From positions 1 to 64,000 of the forward strand of contig CAYOJK010000008.1 in NCBI GenBank assembly GCA_964404285.1: a stretch of 64,000 nucleotides of DNA, in the 5' to 3' direction. Made by a program: the position numbers and the translations under genes. Shown here piece after piece: positions 8,624 through 16,836 of this stretch. The notes under the pieces are model-generated. The model did not search any database, was not told where the DNA came from, and saw only the letters and a list, made by a program, of their open reading frames with translations. Numbering within the stretch: position 1 is the stretch's first letter; each line of letters begins with the position of its first letter. This stretch comes from JBASEY01 sp964404285 (GTDB lineage: Bacteria > CSSED10-310).

Positions 8624-9406
8624 ATGAAGTTTTCTATCGGACATTTATACCGAAACCAAGACGCGTTCACGCTAATGGAAATATTAATTGCCATTGCGGT
8701 TGTAGCGATGCTGGCTATTGGTATGGCTGCCGGGTTATCCGCAGCAATCAAAGCCTGGGAGTCTGGTGAAAAAAACTTAGAAATGTATCAGACAAAAAGA
8801 ATTGTTACAGATCGACTGCGAACAGAAATCAGTAATGCCGTGAATATCAGAGGACAACAAGAAGACAGTGATAAATATGAAATGATATTCAGCGGCGACA
8901 AGGATTCTTTGTCATTTCTGACGACATCCCATGCCCTTTCGTCTCCTGACATGCCTATGGCGTTGAAGGAATCGAATATTTATGTCGAACCAGGTATCGG
9001 ACTTGTGATTCGAGAAGCAATGTTTTCGACAACAGAATTTTTTAACAAAGCTGCAGGGTTCGTTTATGTATTAGATCCGACAGTTTCAGATATTGAATTT
9101 GCCTATTATTATGTTCCTCGTCGATCTCGATCTTTAGTCAGCGAGGACGATATTGAGGGTCAATGGCTGAGCCAATGGGGTCCAGAGCATATTGAAATCA
9201 TAGAATCTTTTTCGGAGGAAGAAGGCGGTGGAGATGAAGCTTCCCGGATGCAACAACGTGAAGTGACGATGCAATTGCCTTTGGCGGTTGAAGTATTGGT
9301 GACAAGTGTAAACGAATTGACCGGTCAAAAAACAGACTGGCAACCGATCATTATTCCGCTGAAGGAGGCCAGAGTGCTTGGTTTGTCAATTACGAGAAGG
9401 TATTGA
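8624..9406 (+). CDS. gspJ: Minor pseudopilin GspJ-like
   Basis: A 260-residue pseudopilin with motif QDA/FTLMEILIAIAVVAMLAIGM. The residue before the cleavage site is alanine instead of the usual glycine, which prepilin peptidases tolerate less well, so cleavage may be slower or assigned slightly differently. The length, the beta-rich C-terminal part with strands around SDIEFAYYYV, and the position between gspI and gspK support GspJ. It ends in TGA two bases before the gspK start. Confidence 0.78.
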   Translation: MKFSIGHLYRNQDAFTLMEILIAIAVVAMLAIGMAAGLSAAIKAWESGEKNLEMYQTKRIVTDRLRTEISNAVNIRGQQEDSDKYEMIFSGDKDSLSFLTTSHALSSPDMPMALKESNIYVEPGIGLVIREAMFSTTEFFNKAAGFVYVLDPTVSDIEFAYYYVPRRSRSLVSEDDIEGQWLSQWGPEHIEIIESFSEEEGGGDEASRMQQREVTMQLPLAVEVLVTSVNELTGQKTDWQPIIIPLKEARVLGLSITRRY

Positions 9407-9408
9407 GA

Positions 9409-10539
9409 ATGAACGAAAAGCGCAGTAACACCCTGATAAAAATCGTTAATTCAGAAAAAGGCATTGCCCTATTACTGGTCTTGTTCGTTGTTGGTTTGCT
9501 GATTATTGTCGCCGCGGAATTTGCTTTTACAACCCGGATGGAATTAACTAACGCTCGTTTTTTCAAAGAGGATATAGAGGGGTATTTTTATGCGCTTGCC
9601 GGATTCCAGTATGCTTTAACCGAAATAGTAGGGCAGTATGACCAAACTTATCTGGGTTCGGATGGTCAAGCCGGTTTTTACAGAAGCTGGCTGCATGATA
9701 GCGAGGAAGCGGTACCTACAGGTGGCGGAACAGACTTGGATCAGCCTGCTTCTTGGCCACCGGTCACCAGGCGGACGAGGATACCCATTGGAAAAGGCAA
9801 ATTCGATTATATCATCACGGATGAAGAGGGTAGGATCAATTTGAATTTTCTTGAATCCAGGATTGGTGTCGGACGGAAAAGCATGCGGGATATTTTTCGT
9901 GAGCTCCTGATTGCAACTGGAGTTCCAGAAGGTGAAGAGCCGGATATTATCATTGACAGTATTCTAGACTGGGTGGACAATGATGATGAACATCGTTTAA
10001 ACGGCGCTGAAACCCAGTGGTATCAGCATAATTATGCTGAAAAAGGATTTGACCAGCCTTATTCAGCGAAAAACCAGCGATTAGATACAATCGATGAGCT
10101 TTTAATGATCAGAGGAATAACTCCAGAGATACTTTATGGATCGGATTCGATTTATGCCTCTCAAGAAAACCGAGAAAAAGGCCCATATTATTCGGGCATA
10201 TTGCCTTATGTTACAGTATATGGATATCATAGGCGGATAAATGAGGGGTCTGCTCCTCCTTTATTGTTACAAATTATTGATCCCGAGAATGTGGAGGATA
10301 TACTGGCACGAAGAGAAGAACGGGATCCAAAGACCCGAAATAGAATGTCTAGAACGTTTCGAATCGAGGTTCGTGGCTATTCAGATACAGCGGATGTCGA
10401 ACACGTGATTATGGCGGTCGTCAGACGTTCACAAATGCGCGACACTGGTGGTGGAGCGGAAATCTATTATTGGAATGACAGCGCTCCGTCTTTTGGTAAG
10501 GAATTGCAAAGCGCTCAGAGTTGGGAGAACACATGGTGA
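9409..10539 (+). CDS. gspK: Minor pseudopilin GspK
   Basis: A 376-residue protein with N terminus EKG/IALLLVLFVVGLLIIV, the GspK form of the prepilin signal (G-[IV]-ALL), which lacks the +5 glutamate as is normal for GspK. The large helical insertion typical of GspK follows, including DEEGRINLNF and a DSILDWVDNDDE stretch. GspK caps the pseudopilus tip. I start at ATG 9409, with GAGAAGG eight bases upstream; a TTG two codons earlier overlaps gspJ. Confidence 0.85.
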   Translation: MNEKRSNTLIKIVNSEKGIALLLVLFVVGLLIIVAAEFAFTTRMELTNARFFKEDIEGYFYALAGFQYALTEIVGQYDQTYLGSDGQAGFYRSWLHDSEEAVPTGGGTDLDQPASWPPVTRRTRIPIGKGKFDYIITDEEGRINLNFLESRIGVGRKSMRDIFRELLIATGVPEGEEPDIIIDSILDWVDNDDEHRLNGAETQWYQHNYAEKGFDQPYSAKNQRLDTIDELLMIRGITPEILYGSDSIYASQENREKGPYYSGILPYVTVYGYHRRINEGSAPPLLLQIIDPENVEDILARREERDPKTRNRMSRTFRIEVRGYSDTADVEHVIMAVVRRSQMRDTGGGAEIYYWNDSAPSFGKELQSAQSWENTW

Positions 10540-10575
10540 TAAGGTCTGGATTGATAACAAGTGGGAGTATTGTGA

Positions 10576-12561
10576 ATGGCTGAATGTGCGTTGGGAATAG
10601 TACAATCCGGTAATAAATTAGGCGTTTCAGTTGTTCAACGAAACGTCCGACAGAAAACTGTCAAAATAGCGAAATCATTTACTCTGAACGCGGATCCAAA
10701 CGATATAGCTTCTGTACAGACAGAAATCGCAGCAAATATTCAAAACCTGATCTCCAGCGAAAAAATTAGAAATCCTCGCGTTTCATTTGGTGTGGAACAA
10801 AAGGATATCGTGTGGGCAGCTCTTGAAATGCCCCCGGTTTCACAGGAAGATTTAAGGCAGATTGTTCAATTCGAGATTGATTCGCATGTGCCAATAGATC
10901 CAGAAAACTCAGTATTCGATATTCAACTCCTCGAGGTTATCGAGGGCCTGGTAAGTAAAGTCACATTATTTACAGCAGAAAAGGAGTTTGTTGAAAAAAT
11001 TCCCCAAATTACGCAGCAAGCTTCTCTGTCACTAGATGCAGTATCTCCTATTGATACCGCTTTGGCAGGATTCGTCGCGGCTCATGCGACCGGTGATACC
11101 GAAAAAAATACGGTGATACTCTGCGGTAATGACACAGGGATACATATCATTATCAGCCGAAAAGGCCGATTCGTAACAAACCGAGATGTCTCCACGATTG
11201 ATCCTTGGAATGAACATCTTGAAGCCGGTAGTGGGGAGATGGAACAGCCGGTGACAGTTGGACTTGAAAGCCTTGAGCAGAACATAAAAATTGCGTTGTT
11301 GTCGGTCAATGAGTCATTAGAAAACGTTGGTGAGATATTTTATATCGGTCAAGTGCCGGAGACTCTGCTACAAGAGTTGTCGGATAGTTTTCCCGATATA
11401 TCGATTCGTCGGTTGTGGATTGAGAACATGGTGTCACGGGAAGCGCATTATGTTGAGGCGGCGGCGGTAGCGTTGGCGCATGAGCTGTTTGAAAACACAA
11501 CAACCGTGAACTTGTTACCGCAAAAACTAAGACCTGTCCGGCGTGATATGGGTCGCATCATGATTGGTATTTCGGCCGGCTTGCTATTGGCTTCCATGGC
11601 GCTGGTCGGCGCTAATAATTATTGGTCTACGGACTTGCGATTGATGGCGACTGAGGCAAAGCTTGCATCACTGGAGCATAGAGTCAATTTGATAACAGAA
11701 ATCAATATGAAACATGCTGCTGCTCAAAACTCCAAAAACTTCTTTATTGGTAAAAACATGAATTATCCGTCACATCTGGATGTTTTATTGGAGACTACCA
11801 ATCTATTGCCCACAGAAGATACGTCATCCTTGAAAAAAGTCTGGCTTGAACAATTGGATATCGATAACAATGAAATCGTGATTCGGGGAGATTCAGATTC
11901 GCCGGAAGCTATCATAAATGTGATGGAAGATTCTCCGTATTTTGAGAAGGTCAGGTTTGATGGGACAGTGACGGGAACGCGCTTTACAATTAAGGCGGCA
12001 ATATCCAAAATCAGTCGTGAATCTGATGAGGATGACTCTTTGTTTTTGCCTCAGGAAAATGGGGAAGACGAGCCTGGAATGGCTGACAATGGTGAACCTT
12101 CTTCCTCGCAAAACAAGAAAACAACTCAATCCGGCAATGGAAAAAGGGCTATGTCTTCGGATAAACCTGCTGAAGGATCACAATCACAGAAGAAGCAAGG
12201 TCCAGCGTCGGCTGACACAAGCGAAACAAGCGCCCCTCGAGGTCCTGCATTTCCACGTAGAGGTTCAGAGCAAGATGGCGCTGACAGTGAGGAAACAGAA
12301 GAGCCGGGCTCCGATGAATATCAGGAACAGTTGCCCGATGGAATAGGAGATGCCGAGAATGATTTTGAACAGGAAAATATGGAGGCTGTGAAAAATCAAC
12401 TATTGGACTTATTCCGAACACGTCAAGAAGAGCATGGAACAGAGGTGGAAAGTCACTCTTTTGAAGAGGTTGATCCTGGCGAATCCGCTGAAAATTTTTT
12501 AGAGTTTTTACAAAATATCACCATGTCGGAAGATGAAGGAAGTGAACAATGGCAGGAATGA
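10576..12561 (+). CDS. gspL: GspL-like protein: PilM-like domain, membrane helix, PilN-like domain, long acidic tail
   Basis: A 661-residue protein joining the roles of cytoplasmic PilM and membrane PilN, as GspL does. Residues 1-310 form the actin-like cytoplasmic domain (CALGIVQSGNKLGVSVV; EMPPVSQEDLRQIVQFEID, a classic PilM/GspL block). A membrane helix lies near 330-348, then a periplasmic PilN-like ferredoxin-fold domain to about residue 480. The remaining ~180 residues are a Ser/Glu/Gln/Gly-rich low-complexity tail ending in a short amphipathic stretch (KNQLLDLFRTRQEE), longer than in familiar GspL. It recruits GspE to the inner membrane and contacts GspM, whose gene overlaps its 3' end by 13 bases. 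Confidence 0.85.
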   Translation: MAECALGIVQSGNKLGVSVVQRNVRQKTVKIAKSFTLNADPNDIASVQTEIAANIQNLISSEKIRNPRVSFGVEQKDIVWAALEMPPVSQEDLRQIVQFEIDSHVPIDPENSVFDIQLLEVIEGLVSKVTLFTAEKEFVEKIPQITQQASLSLDAVSPIDTALAGFVAAHATGDTEKNTVILCGNDTGIHIIISRKGRFVTNRDVSTIDPWNEHLEAGSGEMEQPVTVGLESLEQNIKIALLSVNESLENVGEIFYIGQVPETLLQELSDSFPDISIRRLWIENMVSREAHYVEAAAVALAHELFENTTTVNLLPQKLRPVRRDMGRIMIGISAGLLLASMALVGANNYWSTDLRLMATEAKLASLEHRVNLITEINMKHAAAQNSKNFFIGKNMNYPSHLDVLLETTNLLPTEDTSSLKKVWLEQLDIDNNEIVIRGDSDSPEAIINVMEDSPYFEKVRFDGTVTGTRFTIKAAISKISRESDEDDSLFLPQENGEDEPGMADNGEPSSSQNKKTTQSGNGKRAMSSDKPAEGSQSQKKQGPASADTSETSAPRGPAFPRRGSEQDGADSEETEEPGSDEYQEQLPDGIGDAENDFEQENMEAVKNQLLDLFRTRQEEHGTEVESHSFEEVDPGESAENFLEFLQNITMSEDEGSEQWQE

Positions 12562-13166
12562 TCCGATTTTGGAAAAATCTTTCTATTCGAGAAAAAACCA
12601 TGATTGGCCTAGCTATTGGCATTGCATTAGTCTATCTGATGGTCAATTTTGTTTTTGATCCGTTGTTCAAATCCTATGAAAATAAAAAGGGTCGCTTAAG
12701 TTCAAGGGAAGAGTTGTTGAATCGATACGAACTTCTGCTTGGCACTGCTGATCGTGCGCGCGAAAAGCTCGAGAAAATAGCATCGATAGAATCATCGATT
12801 AATGAGGGGTTATTGAAGGGGGTCAATCCGGATCTCGCCAATGCTGATTTGCAAGGTATAGCCCGTGAAATCGCTGCAAAGGCTGATATCAGCTTCACTC
12901 GAATTTCTCCCAATAAGAGTGTTGAACAGGATGGGTTTGTTTTGATCAGCTTAAAATTGCCTTTTAACGGAACGATTAAACAACTTGTTACGTTTTTACA
13001 TGAGGTGGAGGCATCACCTTATTTATTGAGTATTCCATCCATTTCGATTCGATCCCAGCGTCGGGACAAGGATATTTTGCGAATTGAAGTTGAGATGACT
13101 GGTTATATCCGATCTCCCCAGGAAAACGAAATCGACTCAGGTGGTCTGGATTTAGCGAAAATTTAA
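12549..13166 (+). CDS. gspM: GspM/PilO-like inner-membrane assembly protein
   Basis: A 205-residue bitopic protein: short cytoplasmic N terminus (FWKNLSIREKTMIG), one membrane helix near residues 18-36, a coiled-coil segment, then a periplasmic ferredoxin-like domain. The region VTFLHEVEASPYLLSIPSI matches the PilO/GspM domain. It pairs with GspL to hold the ATPase at the inner membrane. Its start overlaps gspL by 13 bases, implying translational coupling. Confidence 0.85.
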   Translation: MAGMIRFWKNLSIREKTMIGLAIGIALVYLMVNFVFDPLFKSYENKKGRLSSREELLNRYELLLGTADRAREKLEKIASIESSINEGLLKGVNPDLANADLQGIAREIAAKADISFTRISPNKSVEQDGFVLISLKLPFNGTIKQLVTFLHEVEASPYLLSIPSISIRSQRRDKDILRIEVEMTGYIRSPQENEIDSGGLDLAKI

Positions 13167-13175
13167 GGAGGAATC

Positions 13176-15422
13176 ATGGTTTCCCGCCGCATTTTGTGCA
13201 CAATCGTTTTGATCATTTTCTTGAATGGATGTTCATGGTTTGCTGGTGTATCCGGACCAGAAACAATTGACTATGAACCTGAAATCTCCCCGTCTGAATC
13301 CGAACTAACCGAATTGCCGGTCGATGCCGGCGTATCAGAAGAAGGAGGATCGATAGCTGAGTCAACGCCGATACCATCTTTCACACCGGTATTGAAATCT
13401 GGTTATGATCAGTACCCCACTCCCTTTCCTACCGTTATTCCTGAATCGGAATTCAAATATTCAGAAGAGGATATGGAGTTTGTGCAGATGAATTTCGAAG
13501 ACGCATCTTTGCGGGAGATTCTGGTATTTCTGGCAGAGATGGCCGGGTGGGATTATATCATCAGTCCGGAAGTCGGTACGGGCAGCGTAACTTTGCGCAC
13601 TACCAAACCATTTAGAAAAGGCGATGTCGAAAAAGTTCTTTATACTATTTTGGATATGAACAACCTTGCTGTAACCGACGGCCCTACAACCATCGATGGC
13701 GAACCGGCGTTTAAAAAGATTATTCCCAAGCCGGATGCCAAACACAGCCCGATACAAACCCGCTATGGCCGGGATTTGGATAAAACTCCCCAAGAGGATG
13801 TGTTGGTAACCCAAATCATTACGACGGACTTTGTTGGGCCTGACGAGATTTTAAACACTATCAGGCCTCTGATTTCGCCGGATGCTACAATTATTACTCA
13901 CCCCGGCGCCAATATGATGATCATTACTGAAATATCTTCGAATATCAGACGTATCTTAGGAATTATTGATATTCTAGATCAGGAAACAGCGCTGATGGAG
14001 CTGGAAATCTTCCAGATCAAATTTGCTGATGTTCAGGATATTATTTCTATTCTTGAACGAGTGACGTCATCGAAAATCTCGTTAGGATCTGCTGCTGGTG
14101 GACAACAGGCAGCACAGACCCGAGCGCCAGGTGGAAGGCGTCAGCAGCCTCCAGCGCCTGCCCAAGGAAGCTCGGGTTCAGATATGTCGGCAATAATGAT
14201 TCCTGATGCTCGATCAAATTCACTGATTGTCTTTGCTCTAAAACGTGACCTGGAATTTATAAGAGAAATCATATCTATTTTGGATGTAGATATTTATATC
14301 ACCAAAAAAGCCTATATTTACTATGTTCAAAACAGTATCGCTTCTGAGCTTGCCGGGTTATTGGAGGCGGTTTTTTCAGGGACTGATACAGGCAGCGCTG
14401 CACGTCGTCCAGCGACGTCGGGTCGATCCCCTATTCCGACTACTCAGGCCGGCGCTACAGGACAAATAGGGGGCGCAAGTGAGATTCAAGGCGAGGTGAG
14501 TATTGTTGCAGATGAACGCACCAATTCGTTGATCATAGTGACAGCGCCAGCCAATTATCCTTATATTGAAGCGACGATAAAACAATTGGATATCATGCCC
14601 AAACAGGTGTTGATCGAGGTGTTGATTGTCGATGTTACGCTCGATGACAGCCATGAACTCGGCGTGTCTTGGTCGATGGCAACAGAGGGTTCAATGAATA
14701 TTGGTGGTGAATCCCGATATTTTGAATCAACGGTTCAACAGACCATAGGCGGCCCAGGAGTGGGTTTTGTTTACGACTTGTTTGAAGTGGATCGTTTCCG
14801 TGCGATCATCTCGGCGAAAGCCAATGAAAACAAGCTGGAAGTTCTTGCCAGCCCACATATTTTGGTTGCCAACAATCAAGAAGCGACTATCGATGTGGGG
14901 TCTGAGATTCCTGTTGTGACCAGTGAGACTGATGAAGGGTATGATTCCCAGGGAAACAAACGGTATAACAGAACAATTCAATATCGAAAAACAGGCACAT
15001 TGTTGACGGTGACACCGCATATCAACTCTGCGCACTTCGTCAACATGATTATATCTCAGGAAGTCTCAAACCTGTCGGAAAAAGTGGTCGAGGGTATTTC
15101 ATCGCCTATTATTGAAACCCGTAAAGCGACGACATCCGTTATGATTGGAGATGGTCAGACTCTTGTTATCGGAGGGTTGATACAGCGCACACGAAATCCA
15201 TCGTCCGAGGGTGTTCCTTGGTTCTATCGTGTGCCAATATTGAAATATCTGTTCGGGAAACATCGATACAGTGAGCGGGCGTCGGAGCTCTTGATTTTTC
15301 TCACGCCTCAAGTGATCAATACCCCGGAAGAAGCACAAGATATTTCTAATCAGGTCAAAGGTAAGATAAATATCGACCGCAATTTCTACGAAAATTTCAT
15401 TGGGTTGGAATACGCGCGGTAA
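13176..15422 (+). CDS. gspD: Type II secretion secretin GspD
   Basis: The outer-membrane channel of the T2SS, 748 residues. The signal peptide ends in lipobox LNGC (C19), so the protein is predicted to be a lipoprotein that could reach the outer membrane without a separate pilotin. A Ser/Glu/Pro-rich linker covers residues 20-95. Then come N0 (MNFEDASLREILVFLAEMAG), N1, N2 and N3 repeats, with Gln/Pro/Gly-rich loops inserted near 305-330 and 405-430, and the C-terminal secretin domain (LEVLASPHILVANNQEATID; VPWFYRVPILKYLFG). The start has a perfect AAGGAGG. Last core gene of the gsp operon; GspC is not found, as in many non-proteobacterial systems. Confidence 0.93.
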   Translation: MVSRRILCTIVLIIFLNGCSWFAGVSGPETIDYEPEISPSESELTELPVDAGVSEEGGSIAESTPIPSFTPVLKSGYDQYPTPFPTVIPESEFKYSEEDMEFVQMNFEDASLREILVFLAEMAGWDYIISPEVGTGSVTLRTTKPFRKGDVEKVLYTILDMNNLAVTDGPTTIDGEPAFKKIIPKPDAKHSPIQTRYGRDLDKTPQEDVLVTQIITTDFVGPDEILNTIRPLISPDATIITHPGANMMIITEISSNIRRILGIIDILDQETALMELEIFQIKFADVQDIISILERVTSSKISLGSAAGGQQAAQTRAPGGRRQQPPAPAQGSSGSDMSAIMIPDARSNSLIVFALKRDLEFIREIISILDVDIYITKKAYIYYVQNSIASELAGLLEAVFSGTDTGSAARRPATSGRSPIPTTQAGATGQIGGASEIQGEVSIVADERTNSLIIVTAPANYPYIEATIKQLDIMPKQVLIEVLIVDVTLDDSHELGVSWSMATEGSMNIGGESRYFESTVQQTIGGPGVGFVYDLFEVDRFRAIISAKANENKLEVLASPHILVANNQEATIDVGSEIPVVTSETDEGYDSQGNKRYNRTIQYRKTGTLLTVTPHINSAHFVNMIISQEVSNLSEKVVEGISSPIIETRKATTSVMIGDGQTLVIGGLIQRTRNPSSEGVPWFYRVPILKYLFGKHRYSERASELLIFLTPQVINTPEEAQDISNQVKGKINIDRNFYENFIGLEYAR

Positions 15423-15434
15423 GGAGAAATCACA

Positions 15435-16562
15435 ATGCTGTTTTTACATCATCACACAATTGTCAAAATCGTCGGCGTTATTGGGCTTTGCCTGCTGATC
15501 GGTATGGTGTTACCGGCGTGTGAATCACCGGATCCGACTGGTCCGGCTGCTACCAGCCGCGTGACCCTTACAACTACGCGCAGTGAACTTCCAGCAGATG
15601 GGGCGTCTGCTGCTGTGATAACCGCCTATGTGCTGAATCGAAACGGATACCCGGCAGATGGGCCGATATACTGGTCTACAACATGTGGAACCCTTGATAT
15701 TGCAACTGGAACGCTTTCCGGAGGCTATGCCGACGTCGTTCTAACAGCTCCAAATTACCCTTGCACAGCTGTGGTGACCGCTGATGCTGTCCATGCTCAA
15801 AAAAGCATTGAAATCACAATAGGTGGATTCAGTATCGACCTATCGGCCAACCCCCACCATATTCCTGCTGATGGTGTATCACAATCAAGGTTGTTGGCCT
15901 ATGTTTCAGATACGGCCGGCTATCCGGTTGAAGATGGCGCCAAGGTGAGTTTTTCGACAACAGCAGGATATTTGAGCGCTGATTCGGCGACAACAAGTGG
16001 AGGTTGGGCAAGCTGTATGTTGACCAGCTCAACCACCGTTACAACTGCGGTTATACAGGCCTCTGTCTATACGACGGTTGCAACGGCTTACGTCAATTTC
16101 ACTTCTACCAAAGCAGAATCTGTCACTCTATCTGCATCACCTAACTCGGGAATACCGGCAAACGGCGCCAGCCATTCTGTTTTGCAAGCTGTTGTTACTG
16201 GTGGATATGGTATTCCTGTTCAGGGAGCAGAGGTTCATTTCACGACTACGACAGGTAGCCTCCAGCCCAAGAAAAGTGTGACCGATAGAAACGGTATCGC
16301 AACGTCATATCTTATCGCGCCTTACTCAGTATCCGATACCCAGGCAAAGGTCCAGGCGAATTGTGATACGGTGCGTAGTAATGAAGTTACGGTTAAATTC
16401 AATGGCTTTCAAGGCACTCCCGAACCTTCACCAACGCCGTTGCCCACTTTTACGCCGACACCGCAGCATACCAATACACCGACTCCGACTTTTACTCCAG
16501 TACCACAACACACAAACACACCAATACCTACTCATACACCTACAGAAACACCGTCTCCTTAA
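15435..16562 (+). CDS. Lipoprotein with Big_1-like repeats and a Thr/Pro-rich tail
   Basis: The signal peptide ends in lipobox LPAC (C29). Three repeats of about 90 residues follow (starts near 42, 132 and 228), each opening with an 'LxAxxxxIPADGxS' phrase (SELPADGASAA; HHIPADGVSQS; SGIPANGASHS) and closing in a strand such as GTLSGGYADV. This is the Big_1 (intimin/invasin immunoglobulin-like) pattern. The last 50 residues are a Thr/Pro/Gln/His tail with repeated HTNTP units. It begins 12 bases after gspD with a good ribosome binding site, so it is the final gene of the gsp transcript. It may be a surface adhesin, a secretin-associated protein or a T2SS client. Confidence 0.8.
   Translation: MLFLHHHTIVKIVGVIGLCLLIGMVLPACESPDPTGPAATSRVTLTTTRSELPADGASAAVITAYVLNRNGYPADGPIYWSTTCGTLDIATGTLSGGYADVVLTAPNYPCTAVVTADAVHAQKSIEITIGGFSIDLSANPHHIPADGVSQSRLLAYVSDTAGYPVEDGAKVSFSTTAGYLSADSATTSGGWASCMLTSSTTVTTAVIQASVYTTVATAYVNFTSTKAESVTLSASPNSGIPANGASHSVLQAVVTGGYGIPVQGAEVHFTTTTGSLQPKKSVTDRNGIATSYLIAPYSVSDTQAKVQANCDTVRSNEVTVKFNGFQGTPEPSPTPLPTFTPTPQHTNTPTPTFTPVPQHTNTPIPTHTPTETPSP
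16414..16559 (+). repeat. Thr/Pro codon repeat encoding the lipoprotein tail
   Basis: A low-complexity stretch of CA- and CC-rich codons giving PTP/TFTP/HTNTP units. The segment encoding PQHTNTP occurs twice. Such tracts vary in length between strains and are prone to slippage. Confidence 0.7.
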
Positions 16563-16585
16563 CCTCTTTTAAAGCTGAGGTATAG

Positions 16586-16750
16586 ACTGCTGAGGTGGTC
16601 AAGCAGAAATACCGTGCATTGATGAGAAAATATCACCCAGATCTTATCGTTTCAAAAGGTTTGCCGAGTAACTTTGTCGAATTTGCCAATCAGAAGACGA
16701 AAGAAATAATTGAAGCATACAAAACGATAATGATAGAACGCCAAGGCTGA
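16586..16750 (+). pseudogene. J-domain (DnaJ/DjlA-type) remnant
   Basis: An open frame after a TAG at 16583-16585 reads VKQKYRALMRKYHPDL, then GLPSNFVEFANQKTKEII and EAYKTIMIERQG before TGA. This is the C-terminal three quarters of a J-domain: helix II, the HPD tripeptide that stimulates DnaK ATPase, and helices III-IV. The 'LPxxFVEFANxKxxEI' wording is closest to DjlA/TerB-linked J-domains. Helix I and any N-terminal membrane or TerB part are missing. A GTG at 16595 could start a 51-residue peptide but has no clear ribosome binding site. Probably the decayed end of a djlA-like gene. Confidence 0.65.
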
Positions 16751-16782
16751 TCACGGGTGATTGGAATTCAAGGTATTTGTCG

Positions 16783-16812
16783 AAAAAAAAGCCCCTCCTG
16801 GACAGAAGGGGC
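16783..16812 (-). terminator. Rho-independent terminator of the M6 protease gene
   Basis: On the minus strand an inverted repeat with six-base G/C arms (GCCCCT/AGGGGC, 16791-16812) is followed by eight T residues (16783-16790). It sits 24 bases after the stop of the minus-strand metalloprotease gene. Confidence 0.85.
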
Positions 16813-16836
16813 CTTTAAATCAATCAAATAAGGATT

